From assembly GCF_003426815.1 (NCBI RefSeq), contig NZ_QKYK01000027.1, positions 1 through 64,000 of the forward strand: a stretch of DNA of 64,000 nucleotides, in the 5' to 3' direction. The stretch comes from Desertimonas flava. GTDB lineage: Bacteria; Actinomycetota; Acidimicrobiia; Acidimicrobiales; Ilumatobacteraceae. The notes under the pieces are model-generated. The model saw only the letters and a program-made list of their open reading frames with translations, had not been told where the DNA came from and searched no databases. Position numbers and translations under genes: made by a program. Shown here one piece after another: positions 34,293 through 42,359 of the stretch (positions are counted from its first letter, which is position 1; every line of letters begins with the position of its first letter).

Positions 34293-34688
34293 ATGGGGAT
34301 CGAGGACGAGAAGTACGTGCGGTTCACCACGTTCAAGCGCGACGGCACGCCGGTGTCGACCGCCACGTGGATCGTCCCGCTCGACGGCGGCCGGATGGGA
34401 TTCTGGACGGCGTCGACGACCGGGAAGGTCAAGCGCCTGGCCCACACGGCGAGAGTCGAGGTGCAGCCGAGCGACAACCGCGGCCGCGCGAAGCCGGGGA
34501 CGGACGCAATCGGGGCGACGGCGCAGGTCGTCAGCGACGGCGACGACTTCGCCGCCGTCAAGCGCCGCATCGTGGCCAAGTACGGCGCGATGACGACGCT
34601 GACCCGCTTCCTGGCGCGCATCGGCGCGTTCGTCCGTCGGCGGCCGTTCGTCTACGCCGACCGCGTCGTCGTGATCACGCCGAACTGA
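34293..34688 (+). CDS. PPOX-class F420-dependent oxidoreductase-like protein
   Basis: 131-residue split-barrel protein similar to the small F420/FMN-binding PPOX group. MGIEDEKYVRFTTFKRDGTP and VSTATWIVPLDGGRMGFWT form the N-terminal strands, and VKRLAHTARVEVQPSDNRG is the typical cofactor-phosphate contact region. The cofactor could be F420 or biliverdin/FMN. TACAGT at 34281-34286 ends six bases before the ATG, so the transcript is leaderless. Its 3' end overlaps the convergent thpR gene by 14 bases. Confidence 0.85.
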   Translation: MGIEDEKYVRFTTFKRDGTPVSTATWIVPLDGGRMGFWTASTTGKVKRLAHTARVEVQPSDNRGRAKPGTDAIGATAQVVSDGDDFAAVKRRIVAKYGAMTTLTRFLARIGAFVRRRPFVYADRVVVITPN

Positions 34689-35268
34689 ATCGTTCGTCGC
34701 CGCCCGGACCGTCCCGCGGCGGCGCAGGCGCGACCGGCGGCGCCCCCGGTTCACTCGGCGCGGTCGAGGTCCCCGACGTGGTCGGCCACGTGCACAACGT
34801 CTCGTAGCGGGGACCTTCGGGGCGCAGCCGGCTCTCGACGAGGGCGATCTCGGCGACGGGGAACTCGGCACTGACGAGGTCTCCGAGACAGCGCGGCATC
34901 GGCACGTGGGCTTTCACGCGGGCGATCGTGACGTGGCCGACGAACCGCTTGCGCGGCGGCTCGCCGAGACGGCGTGTCTGCTCGGTCACCACAGCGGCGA
35001 GGTCGTCCACGCCGGCGACGGGGACGACGAGGGCCCGTTCCGACATCACGTCGACCGCTGGGCCGAGGCGGGCGGTCGTGGCGCCGAAGGTGCCGCCGTC
35101 GAGGGCCGCGGCCACCGCCTCGGGGGAGGCCTCGCCGAGGAAGCGGAGCGTGACGTGCCAGTTCTCAGGCGGAACGAAGCGCACGCCGCGCTGGTTCTTG
35201 CGGTGGATCGCCGCCAGCGCCTCGACCACCTCGTCCGTCGGCCACACCGCCACGAACAGTCTCGCCAT
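34675..35268 (-). CDS. thpR: RNA 2',3'-cyclic phosphodiesterase (2H family)
   Basis: 197-residue 2H phosphoesterase. The two catalytic HxTx motifs are His38-Val-Thr40 (NWHVTLRFLG) and His112-Val-Thr114 (GHVTIARVK). The N-terminus RLFVAVWPTDEVVEAL is typical. The last about 35 residues are a Pro/Gly/Ala-rich tail not found in most homologues, produced where the gene overlaps the convergent PPOX gene. Start taken at the ATG at 35268; an in-frame TTG at 35280 is possible. The enzyme opens 2',3'-cyclic phosphates, and the cellular substrate is unknown. Confidence 0.87.
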   Translation of the reverse strand: MARLFVAVWPTDEVVEALAAIHRKNQRGVRFVPPENWHVTLRFLGEASPEAVAAALDGGTFGATTARLGPAVDVMSERALVVPVAGVDDLAAVVTEQTRRLGEPPRKRFVGHVTIARVKAHVPMPRCLGDLVSAEFPVAEIALVESRLRPEGPRYETLCTWPTTSGTSTAPSEPGAPPVAPAPPRDGPGGDERFSSA

Positions 35269-35640
35269 CCCCTCAGTCAATCGCCCGAGCGTCGCCGCGG
35301 GAGAGTGCCTGGGCGGTGAGCGGAAAGGGCGTGCGAGGCGGAGGGCCGACCGCTGGTCGCCGTCCCAACCGGAGGGTAAATACCGGACGCTTCGGTGGGG
35401 TATTTACCCTCCCGTTCGTACGTAGGGGTGACGAACCACCCGGTCCGCCCGACCGGAGGGTAGATACCGGACGGGACGACGATCGTGATCCCGATCTCGA
35501 CCGGTGCCGGAGGCGACCCCGCCCCGCTCGTCGTCGGCCACATCGTCGAGGAGTGACAGGACGATCGGTGTCCGCGCAGCGTCAGGTTGCACGGCGGAAC
35601 GCGATCGATCGTGGGAGCGCCGATCGGAGACACTGTCGTG
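35269..35640. repeat. 372-bp intergenic region with GGAGGGTAAATACC hairpin repeats
   Basis: No gene is visible. It contains GGAGGGTAAATACC (35371-35384) facing GGTATTTACCCTCC (35399-35412), a perfect 14-bp stem with a 14-base loop. A third copy in direct orientation, ACCGGAGGGTAGATACCGG..., at 35452-35473 matches 35369-35390 at 21 of 22 bases. The local AT-rich TAAATA/TATTTA cores stand out in this GC-rich window. It separates divergent thpR and SDR genes, so promoters must also lie here. Confidence 0.65.
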
Positions 35641-36477
35641 ATGGACAGGACCGCCCACACCGACGATCTCGCAGGGCGCGTTGCGCTCGTCACCGGCGCC
35701 AACAGCGGGATCGGCGCGGCGACGGCGATCGCGCTGGCGGCACATGGGGCGTCTGTCCTGGTCACGTTCCTCCGGCTCGACGTCGGGGCGTCGCCCGGCA
35801 CGCCGGATGCCTACGGCCTGCTGCGGGCACGCGGCGCCGACGCCGTGATCCACACGATCCGCACTGCCGGCGGCACGGCCGCCGCCGTCGAGGCGGATCT
35901 CGCCGACCCCGCGATGCCGGCGTCATTGCTCGACACCGCCGAACGGGAGTTGGGCCCTGTCGACATCCTCGTCAACAACGCCAGCGGCTGGCGCCAGGAC
36001 AGCTTCGCCGCCGGACCGGGAGGGGGCAGCGACGGCCTCGGACGATCCACGGAGGCGGTGACCGCCGCGTCGTTCGACGCGAACTTCGCGGTCGACGCCA
36101 GGGCATCGGCCCTGCTGATCGCCGAGTTCGGCCGTCGGCTGGCGTCACGCGAGGGGACGTGGGGCCGGATCGTCGGGCTCACGTCGGGCACGCCGCGCGG
36201 CTTCCCCGGTGAGGCCAGCTACGGGGCGGCGAAGGCGGCGCTGGAGAACTACACGATGACCGCGTCGATCGAGCTGGCCCCGCTCGGCGTGACCGCGAAC
36301 GTCGTGCACCCGCCGGTCACCGACACCGGCTGGGTGACCGACGCCGTGCGAGAGTTCGTCGCCGCCAGCCACGATCACCATCACGTCGCCGACCCGGCCG
36401 ACGTCGCCGAGGTCATCGCCTGGCTGTGCTCCCCGGCTTCGTGGCTGGTGACCGGCAACATCATCCGTCTCCGCTGA
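35641..36477 (+). CDS. Short-chain dehydrogenase/reductase
   Basis: 278-residue classical SDR. The cofactor loop TGANSGIG is at about 18-25, NNASGW marks the central strand, and the catalytic Ser (GLTSGTPRG) and Tyr/Lys pair (SYGAAKAALE) are intact. The C-terminal WLVTGNIIRLR is typical of the FabG-like group. It contains insertions around 48-60 and 110-125 that lengthen it by about 30 residues over FabG. The substrate is unknown. The ATG at 35641 is used; a GTG three bases earlier would add one residue. Confidence 0.85.
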   Translation: MDRTAHTDDLAGRVALVTGANSGIGAATAIALAAHGASVLVTFLRLDVGASPGTPDAYGLLRARGADAVIHTIRTAGGTAAAVEADLADPAMPASLLDTAERELGPVDILVNNASGWRQDSFAAGPGGGSDGLGRSTEAVTAASFDANFAVDARASALLIAEFGRRLASREGTWGRIVGLTSGTPRGFPGEASYGAAKAALENYTMTASIELAPLGVTANVVHPPVTDTGWVTDAVREFVAASHDHHHVADPADVAEVIAWLCSPASWLVTGNIIRLR

Positions 36478-36489
36478 GCGCGGCGGGCG

Positions 36490-37767
36490 TCAGGCCGGGG
36501 CCGGGATCGGGTCGGTGCGGCGGAACAGCACGGCGGCGGCGAGGGCGAGCACGGCGAGGCCACCGATGCCGCCGGCGACGAACACCGGCCGTGGTCCGAG
36601 CAGGCCGACGGCCCCGCCGCCGATCGCCAGAGCAGCCAGCGAGAACACCTTGGCGACGGCGTTGAGCGTGGCCTGCACCTTGCCCCGGTCGGCGTCCGCC
36701 GTGCGGGTCATGATCACCGCACCGAGGCAGGCGTTGCCGAGGCCGCTGCCGATCGCCAGCACCACCAGCACGACCACGTACGTCCAGAAGTGCTGCATGA
36801 AGCCGTTGGTGAGGATCGACGCACAGGCGATGGCGAAGCCGGCGAGCGTGCCCCGCACCCAGAACCGATCGCCACCACGGCGGGCGGCGAGGTAGGAGCC
36901 GATCACGGCGCCGGCGCCGGCGAAGACGTCGGTCAACCCGTACTGCCACGGGCTGGCCCCGAGCTCGTCGCGGGCCAGGAAGATCTCGGCCGGGTTGATG
37001 CCCTCGACGAGCAGCACCATCGGCATCAGGGCGACGAACAGTGGCCACACCACCAGATCGGCGCGCACCACGGCGAGCCCGACGTTCCACTTCGGCGGGC
37101 GAGGGGCGTCGGCACCGTGACGGGCCACGTGCTCGCGCTCGGCGGGCCCGTTGCGGCGCGTGTGCAGGAGCAGCCCGGCGACGAGGAGGGCGGCGAACGT
37201 GGCCGCATCGATGACGAACACCCAGCCGATGTCGCCGAGGCCGACGAGGAAGCCGCCGAGGGCCATGCCCGTCGGTGCGGCGACCGAGTTGAGACCCTGC
37301 TGCCACGCCACCGCCTTGCCGATGAGCCCTTCGCCGCTCGCCCGCGGCACCAGCGCCGACCAGGTCGGGCCGGCGAAGGCGCCGGCCGTCTGCATCACGA
37401 TCATCAGCGGGTAGACCACCCACAACCGCTGGCTGCCGACGAGGGCGACGCAGCAGAGCGTCTGGACGATCGCGGTGAGGGCGAGCACATTGCGTGAGTC
37501 CCGCTCGTCGGCGACACGGCCGGCCAAACCGATCACGCAGATCGTCGGCACCGCCGTGCACGCCATCATGGCGGCGATCGCCAGCCCGCCGGCACCCGAG
37601 TCGTGGAGGTGCAGCAGCAGCGCCACCGTCGTCATCGCGCTGCCGGCCGTGCTGATCGCCCGGGCGGGGAGGATGATCCGCATGTCGCGCCGGGCCCAGA
37701 TCGACGGCGGGGCAGACGGGACTGCGTCCATGTCGGCGTCGGGAGAGACGTGAAGTGTTTCTTTCAC
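36490..37767 (-). CDS. MFS efflux transporter
   Basis: 425-residue major-facilitator protein with 12 predicted helices. VIGLAGRVADERDSRNVL is the loop 2-3 motif, and DVFAGAGAVIGSYLAARRGGDR is the repeat motif in the second half. It resembles macrolide/multidrug exporters. The GTG start at 37767 is supported by a -10 TACCTT (minus strand, 37776-37781) eight bases upstream; ATG 37731 is an alternative. It diverges from an ArsR-type regulator and shares its operator region, so drug- or ligand-induced export under that regulator is likely. Confidence 0.85.
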   Translation of the reverse strand: MKETLHVSPDADMDAVPSAPPSIWARRDMRIILPARAISTAGSAMTTVALLLHLHDSGAGGLAIAAMMACTAVPTICVIGLAGRVADERDSRNVLALTAIVQTLCCVALVGSQRLWVVYPLMIVMQTAGAFAGPTWSALVPRASGEGLIGKAVAWQQGLNSVAAPTGMALGGFLVGLGDIGWVFVIDAATFAALLVAGLLLHTRRNGPAEREHVARHGADAPRPPKWNVGLAVVRADLVVWPLFVALMPMVLLVEGINPAEIFLARDELGASPWQYGLTDVFAGAGAVIGSYLAARRGGDRFWVRGTLAGFAIACASILTNGFMQHFWTYVVVLVVLAIGSGLGNACLGAVIMTRTADADRGKVQATLNAVAKVFSLAALAIGGGAVGLLGPRPVFVAGGIGGLAVLALAAAVLFRRTDPIPAPA

Positions 37768-37789
37768 AATATGTGAAGGTATTCCTTCA
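37751..37789. promoter_or_regulatory. Double operator between MFS exporter and ArsR-type regulator
   Basis: Two inverted repeats with the same outer bases: TGAAGTGTTTCTTTCA (37751-37766) and TGAAGGTATTCCTTCA (37774-37789, perfect 6-bp arms), 23 bases apart. The second overlaps the exporter's -10 and lies 8 bases before the regulator's ATG. The AT-rich TGAA...TTCA form is typical of winged-helix repressor sites. Confidence 0.7.
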
Positions 37790-37797
37790 CACTTCGG

Positions 37798-38421
37798 ATG
37801 TCAACCGCTACGCTCCACGTCGTGCCGAAGAACGGGCCCGCTGCCAGCGCGACGGCTGCCGACGCGGCGGCCGCTGACGCCGATCGCGACATGGTCACGC
37901 TGTCCGAACCAGAAGCGTTCAAGGCCATCGCCCATCCGGCTCGATTCCGGATCATCGAGGAGCTGTACTCCGGGCGGGAGTTGACCGCCACCGAGGCGGC
38001 CGAGGTCGTCGGTCTCACACCGTCGGCGATGAGTTACCACCTGCGGGCACTCGAGCGCTTCGGGCTCGTCGAGCGGGGGCAATCCGACGACGGTCGCGAG
38101 CGCCCGTGGCGCCGGGTCGCCGAGCATCTTGGCTTCGCCAACCAGGTGGGCGGCGTGTCGCCGGCCGTCGCCCAGGCCGTGGTGGCCAACATGTCGACGT
38201 CGATCGACCGGCTGTTGCGCCGGCCGCACGCCGCCGGCAAGCCGTTCGGTGCCACCGTCACCAAGGGCCTGCTGCGGCTCACCGACGAGCAGGCCGCCGA
38301 GCTCGACCGCCGCGTCGGCGCGGTCATCGAAGAGTTCGAGGCCGACGAGCCGCCCGCCGGACCCGATGCCCCGCCGGCACGCGAGTTCTACTGGATCCGC
38401 GGCGACGCCGAGCGGGCCTGA
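37798..38421 (+). CDS. ArsR-type winged-helix transcriptional regulator
   Basis: 207-residue regulator. The HTH (about 36-100) includes FKAIAHPARFRIIEELYSG, ELTATEAAEVVGLTPSAMSY and HLRALERFGLVERG. No metal-binding Cys cluster is present, so it is not a metal sensor of the classical ArsR kind but an HTH_20-like regulator. The C-terminal 100 residues are helical with a Pro-rich break. The ATG lies just after the double operator, consistent with autoregulation and control of the divergent exporter. Confidence 0.85.
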   Translation: MSTATLHVVPKNGPAASATAADAAAADADRDMVTLSEPEAFKAIAHPARFRIIEELYSGRELTATEAAEVVGLTPSAMSYHLRALERFGLVERGQSDDGRERPWRRVAEHLGFANQVGGVSPAVAQAVVANMSTSIDRLLRRPHAAGKPFGATVTKGLLRLTDEQAAELDRRVGAVIEEFEADEPPAGPDAPPAREFYWIRGDAERA

Positions 38422-38454
38422 CGCCGGCGGCCACCACCGAACCGGCGGCGATCG

Positions 38455-38492
38455 GTGAGCCCACAGCGCGGATACCTGCCTTCGTGGCTCAC
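38455..38492. terminator. Possible terminator hairpin
   Basis: GTGAGCCCAC (38455-38464) can pair with GTGGCTCAC (38484-38492) with a one-base bulge. It is placed between the convergent arsR-type gene and the prenyltransferase-like gene. It is weak compared with the other hairpins. Confidence 0.35.
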
Positions 38493-38530
38493 ACTTCGGC
38501 GTCGACCGGCGGAAGGGCGGCCGAGCGGCG

Positions 38531-39595
38531 TCAGAGGTCGTCGGGAGCGGTGAAGATGCGCGAGCCGGGGGTGGCGCCGGTGATCGCATCGGAGGCGAGG
38601 ATGATCGCCGCCGCCGTGTAGGACGTGTGCTCCTCGAACGGGAATCGGACGCCCTGGCTGATGGCGTCAGCGGCCGGCACGCCCTCGGGATAGACGATGC
38701 CGGTCCAGTACGAGCCGTCGTCGCGCCGGTGGGTGCGTGTCCAACGCAGGAGGTCGGTGGCCGTGTCGACGTCGCCGATCACGGCGAAGGCCAGGGCACA
38801 TTCGGCCGTCTCGGAGGCGGTGACCCACGGCTCGTCGCTCACGCAGCGCACGCCGAGGCCCTCCATCACGAACGTCGACCAGCCGTCGGCGAGCCGTGCC
38901 TTGCCGGCGCTCACGCCGAGCGCTCCGCTGAGCACCGGGTAATACCAGTCCATCGCCCAGCGTTCCTTGGGCTCGAAGGCATCGGGGCGGTCGACGATCG
39001 CCGCGTCGATCTCGGCCGCGGCGCGCAACCAGCTGCGCATGCGATGGCCGAGCACGGCGCCGAGGCGGGCGCCGCACTCGAGCGCGTGGGCGATGCTTGA
39101 CGATCCGGTGAGCAGCGCGTAGTCCCACGTACGGGTGTCGTCGGCCTCGACCGCCCACAGCACCAGGCCGTCGTCGCGACGGTGCGACAGTACCCACGTG
39201 AGGGCTCGCTCGACCGTCGGCCACAGCTCGGCGGCGTCGGCCCGGGACTGCGTGGCCAGCCAGTGGTGCCACGCGCCGGTGGCGATGTACGCGCAGACGT
39301 TGGTGTCGAGCTTGGCCTCCTCGACGCTGCCGTCGGCGGCGTAGTAGTTGTGCCACGCGCCGCTCGGCATCTGGATGTCGACGAGCCAGCGGTACGCCGC
39401 CATGGCCTCCTCGTGCAGGCCGGCCACGTCGAGGGCCATCGCCGACTCGACGTGGTTCCACGGGTCGCAATGACCACCGGGGAACCACGGGATCATCCCG
39501 CTCGGCACCTGCAGGCCGGCGAGGTGGCGGGCCGTGGCTAGCAGCTCGCCGGCGTCGAGCACGCCGGGGAGGTCGGGGACCTCCGGCTCGGTCAT
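38531..39595 (-). CDS. Prenyltransferase/terpene-cyclase-like (alpha/alpha-barrel) protein
   Basis: 354-residue protein with repeated QxW-like and helical-hairpin units of the prenyltransferase/squalene-oxidase-repeat fold: GLQVPSGMIPWFPGGHCDPWNHVESAMAL is one such block, then IQMPSGAWHNYYAADGS and HRRDDGLVLW, HRRDDGSYWTGI. No DxDD cyclase motif is evident, so it may be a glycosidase-like or binding protein of the six-hairpin type. The ATG overlaps the methyltransferase stop by four bases (ATGA), making it the last gene of the GT4-methyltransferase-barrel operon. A role in modifying a glycosylated lipid is conceivable. Confidence 0.75.
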   Translation of the reverse strand: MTEPEVPDLPGVLDAGELLATARHLAGLQVPSGMIPWFPGGHCDPWNHVESAMALDVAGLHEEAMAAYRWLVDIQMPSGAWHNYYAADGSVEEAKLDTNVCAYIATGAWHHWLATQSRADAAELWPTVERALTWVLSHRRDDGLVLWAVEADDTRTWDYALLTGSSSIAHALECGARLGAVLGHRMRSWLRAAAEIDAAIVDRPDAFEPKERWAMDWYYPVLSGALGVSAGKARLADGWSTFVMEGLGVRCVSDEPWVTASETAECALAFAVIGDVDTATDLLRWTRTHRRDDGSYWTGIVYPEGVPAADAISQGVRFPFEEHTSYTAAAIILASDAITGATPGSRIFTAPDDL

Positions 39596-40416
39596 GCCGT
39601 GGCGCTCACTTCGTCTCCGGTGCGAGCGAGCGAGCGAGCGCCGGTGAGTGAGCGGCTCGGCGCGGCCTGCGTGGCCGGGGAATGCGGTGGTGGTCGTTTG
39701 ACGGCGTAGAGCACGAGGCTCTTGCCGAGGACGGGGGACAGCACCCGCTCGGCCAGCTTCGTCGAACGGGGCTGGGTGATGATGTCCCACTCGAGGAACT
39801 TGCGATAGCGGCGCACGAGGGGATGATCCTCGTCGTTCACGCCGACGGCGCACTTCAGCCACCAGTACGGCGAGTGGAGGGCGTGGGCGTGATGCGATCC
39901 GGCGACCCCGAACCCGGCGGCACGGAGCTTGGCCTTGAGCTCGGTCGCCGAGTAGATGCGAACGTGGCCACCGACCGCGGCCGGTGCGTGGTAGTCGTCC
40001 GACAGCATCCAGTTGATCTTCTCGGGCAGCCACGACGGCACGGTGGCGGCGAGGACGCCGCCGGGGCGCAGCACCCGATACAGCTCGGCGAGGGCTCCGG
40101 TGTCGTTCGGGATGTGCTCGAGCACCTCGGACGTGACGATGGCGTCGAACGTGGCGTCGGCGAACGGCAGGGCCGTGGCGTCGCCGCGCAGCACACCGAC
40201 GTATCGCTCGGCGGGGATCTCACCGGCCTCGGCCATGGCGGCGAACGTGTCGCGGGTGCCCTCCACCTCGTCGGCGGCGTAGTCGAGGGCGACGACGCGG
40301 TGACCGCGACGGGCCAGTTCGAAGGCGTGACGCCCGAATCCGGCGCCGGCGTCGAGCACCAACGACCCGGGCGCGATCCCCAGATCGCCGAGCCGGTCGA
40401 ACCTCACGGTCAACAT
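39592..40416 (-). CDS. Class I SAM-dependent methyltransferase
   Basis: 274-residue methyltransferase. Motif I is LVLDAGAGFGRHAFELARRG, the strand-2 acidic residue is in VVALDYAADEV, and FDAIVTSEVLEHIPN is motif II/III of the UbiE/Methyltransf_11 group. The C-terminal half contains WWLKCAVGVNDEDHPLV, characteristic of the version clustered with GT4 genes. Start at ATG 40416; the frame extends into the upstream palindrome and would begin with an artefactual MVPGTICY. It is downstream of the glycosyltransferase and overlaps the barrel-protein gene. Confidence 0.85.
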   Translation of the reverse strand: MLTVRFDRLGDLGIAPGSLVLDAGAGFGRHAFELARRGHRVVALDYAADEVEGTRDTFAAMAEAGEIPAERYVGVLRGDATALPFADATFDAIVTSEVLEHIPNDTGALAELYRVLRPGGVLAATVPSWLPEKINWMLSDDYHAPAAVGGHVRIYSATELKAKLRAAGFGVAGSHHAHALHSPYWWLKCAVGVNDEDHPLVRRYRKFLEWDIITQPRSTKLAERVLSPVLGKSLVLYAVKRPPPHSPATQAAPSRSLTGARSLARTGDEVSATA

Positions 40417-40434
40417 GGCGTCACCGTTCGGGTG

Positions 40435-40465
40435 GTAACAGATGGTGCCAGGCACCATCTGTTAC
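40435..40465. repeat. Dispersed palindrome, GTAACAGATGGTG family (copy 1)
   Basis: 15-bp perfect arms (GTAACAGATGGTGCC, 40435-40449, and its complement 40451-40465) around a single A. It recurs almost identically at 57491-57521 (29 of 31 bases). Here it sits inside an operon, between the glycosyltransferase stop and the methyltransferase start, so it could attenuate transcription or protect mRNA ends as well as being a mobile-type repeat. Confidence 0.8.
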
Positions 40466-40489
40466 GCGATCGGCGGAGGCCGGGCATCG

Positions 40490-41830
40490 TCATGCCTTCA
40501 GGGTGACCGGGGTCGACGCCGGGCTGATGGGCGCCTCGAACGGCGTGCGGCCGTTGCGGCGCAGCTTCTCGACGTTGGCCGGCATCGCCAGGACCTCGCG
40601 GTACTGGTCGACGGTGAGCTCGGCGCAACGTCGCCACGTCCACCGCTCGACCACCCGCTGGCGACCGGCCTCGCCCACGCGGGCCCGCAGGCCGGGGTCG
40701 TCGAGACCGCGGCGGATGGCCGCGGCGAGCGCATCGGCGTCGCCGGCCTTGCACGACAGCACCGTGTCGCCGTCGGTGCCGGTGACCTCGGGGAGGGCGC
40801 CGCCATCGGTGGCGACGAGCGCCGTTCCGGTGGCCATCGCCTCGATCGCCGGGAGGCTGAAGCCCTCGTACAGGCTCGGCACCACGGCCAGCTCGGCCTC
40901 GGCGTAGAGCTCGACGATGCGCTCGTCGGTCACGCCGGACACGAAGTCGACGCACGAGCGGAGACCGAGTGACTCGATGAGGTCCATGCTCTTGCCCGGC
41001 TTGGGCTTGCCGATGATGGTGAGCGACACGTCGCGCTCGGTGCGCAGCTTGGCCAGCGCCTCGAGCAGGTAGCTGAGCCCCTTGAGGGCGACATCGGCCG
41101 AGGCCGTGGTGATCAGCCGGCCGGGCACCCGCGCCACGTCGGGCAGCGGGCGGAACAGCTCGGGATCGACGCCCACCGGCACGAGCCGCATGCGGTCGAC
41201 GTCGACGCCCATGTCGGTGTGGATGTCGTTGATGGAGTTCTCGCTCACGACGACGATGCGCGGCATCCGCGATGCCACCTTGCCCTGCATCTTGACGAAC
41301 GAGTACCAGCGGCCGATCGACCAGCGCTTGAAGCGGTTCGGCGCCTTCTCCATCTCGAGCATGCGGTCGCGCGTGATGGGGTGGTGCAGCGTGACGATGG
41401 TGGGGATCTGCTGCTCGATACCCAGGATCCCGTAACCGAGGCACTGGTTGTCGTGGACGAGGTCGAAGTCGCCGGCCCGCTTGGCGAGCTCGCGCTTGGC
41501 CCGGTAGCTGAACGCCAGCGGCTCGGGGAACACGCCGAGTGAGAACTGGGCGACCTCGAGGAAGTCCTCACGGCGCTTCAGCTCCCAGTACGCCGGGAAG
41601 CGGCCGGGGTAGTGGTCGTTGAACAGGTCGAGGCTGGGCAACTGGTGCAGCTCGACCTCGTCGGTGAGCACCGGATAGGGCTGACCGCTGTACACCTCGA
41701 CGTGATGTCCGAGGTCGACCAGTGCTTTGGTGAGATGGCGGGTGTAGATGCCCTGGCCGCCGACGTGGGGCTTGCCGCGATACGTCAGGTACGCGATGCG
41801 CAGGGGAGCGTCGGCGGAGCGAGTCGGCAC
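40490..41830 (-). CDS. Family 4 glycosyltransferase
   Basis: 446-residue GT-B glycosyltransferase. The N-terminal domain has RIAYLTYRGKPHVGGQGIY, the acceptor-side glycine loop, and ALVDLGHHVEVYSG. The C-terminal nucleotide-sugar domain has VALKGLSYLLEALAKL, LTIIGKPKPGKS, then the EX7E signature in VPSLYEGFSLPAIEAMATG. Start chosen at GTG 41830 because TAACCT (minus strand, 41838-41843) ends seven bases before it; an in-frame ATG at 41887 is the alternative. First gene of an operon with a methyltransferase and a barrel protein. The palindrome at 41861-41878 overlaps its -35 region. Confidence 0.87.
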   Translation of the reverse strand: MPTRSADAPLRIAYLTYRGKPHVGGQGIYTRHLTKALVDLGHHVEVYSGQPYPVLTDEVELHQLPSLDLFNDHYPGRFPAYWELKRREDFLEVAQFSLGVFPEPLAFSYRAKRELAKRAGDFDLVHDNQCLGYGILGIEQQIPTIVTLHHPITRDRMLEMEKAPNRFKRWSIGRWYSFVKMQGKVASRMPRIVVVSENSINDIHTDMGVDVDRMRLVPVGVDPELFRPLPDVARVPGRLITTASADVALKGLSYLLEALAKLRTERDVSLTIIGKPKPGKSMDLIESLGLRSCVDFVSGVTDERIVELYAEAELAVVPSLYEGFSLPAIEAMATGTALVATDGGALPEVTGTDGDTVLSCKAGDADALAAAIRRGLDDPGLRARVGEAGRQRVVERWTWRRCAELTVDQYREVLAMPANVEKLRRNGRTPFEAPISPASTPVTLKA

Positions 41831-41860
41831 CGGGTCGAGGTTATCCGCCTCGGGGCCGCG

Positions 41861-41878
41861 TGTTACCGCTGGGTAACA
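41861..41878. promoter_or_regulatory. Palindromic operator TGTTACC-N4-GGTAACA
   Basis: TGTTACCGCTGGGTAACA has 7-bp perfect arms. It lies about 18 bases upstream of the glycosyltransferase -10, overlapping the -35 position, and between that gene and divergent dtd. Its core GTTACC-N3-GGGTAA is shared with the site at the tetR gene start near 62860. Confidence 0.6.
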
Positions 41879-41921
41879 CAGCGCCATCACGCCGCTCTGG
41901 GCGGCGCGCGAGGATCGGCGG

Positions 41922-42359
41922 ATGCGGGCATTGGTGCAGCGGGTGAGCTCGGCGGGTGTGACGGTGGCCGGCGAGACCGTCGGAGCGATCGGGCGTGGCC
42001 TGTGCGTGCTGGTGGGAGTCACGCACGACGACACCGTCGACACGGCGGCCAAGGTCGCCGACAAGATCTGGAACCTGCGGGTGTTCGACGACGACGCCGG
42101 CGTGATGAACCGCTCGGCCGCCGCTGTCGGCGCCGAGATCCTGGTCGTTTCGCAGTTCACGCTGTATGGCGACACCTCCGGAGGGCGACGTCCGAGCTGG
42201 ATCGCCGCCGCCCCACCCGAGCACGCCGAACCGCTCGTGGATCACGTCGTGGCCTCGTTGCGGGCAGCGGGGGCCGTCGTGGCGACCGGTCGGTTCCGCA
42301 CCGAGATGCAGGTGTCACTCGTGAACGACGGCCCGGTCACCGTGATGATCGAGCGCTGA
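41922..42359 (+). CDS. dtd: D-aminoacyl-tRNA deacylase
   Basis: 145-residue DTD that removes D-amino acids (and Gly from tRNA-Ala) from mischarged tRNA. The N-terminus [15 protein letters not shown], the active-site [17 protein letters not shown] and the C-terminal Gly-cisPro motif in [11 protein letters not shown] are all intact. GAGGAT ending six bases before the ATG is a possible -10. It is divergent from the glycosyltransferase and its 3' end overlaps the convergent lnt gene by 45 bases. Confidence 0.93.
   Translation: MRALVQRVSSAGVTVAGETVGAIGRGLCVLVGVTHDDTVDTAAKVADKIWNLRVFDDDAGVMNRSAAAVGAEILVVSQFTLYGDTSGGRRPSWIAAAPPEHAEPLVDHVVASLRAAGAVVATGRFRTEMQVSLVNDGPVTVMIER

Noticed and set aside
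40442-40972. 176-residue plus-strand frame starting at the palindrome
   Set aside because: Starts within the dispersed palindrome (MVPGTICY) and is antisense to the glycosyltransferase.
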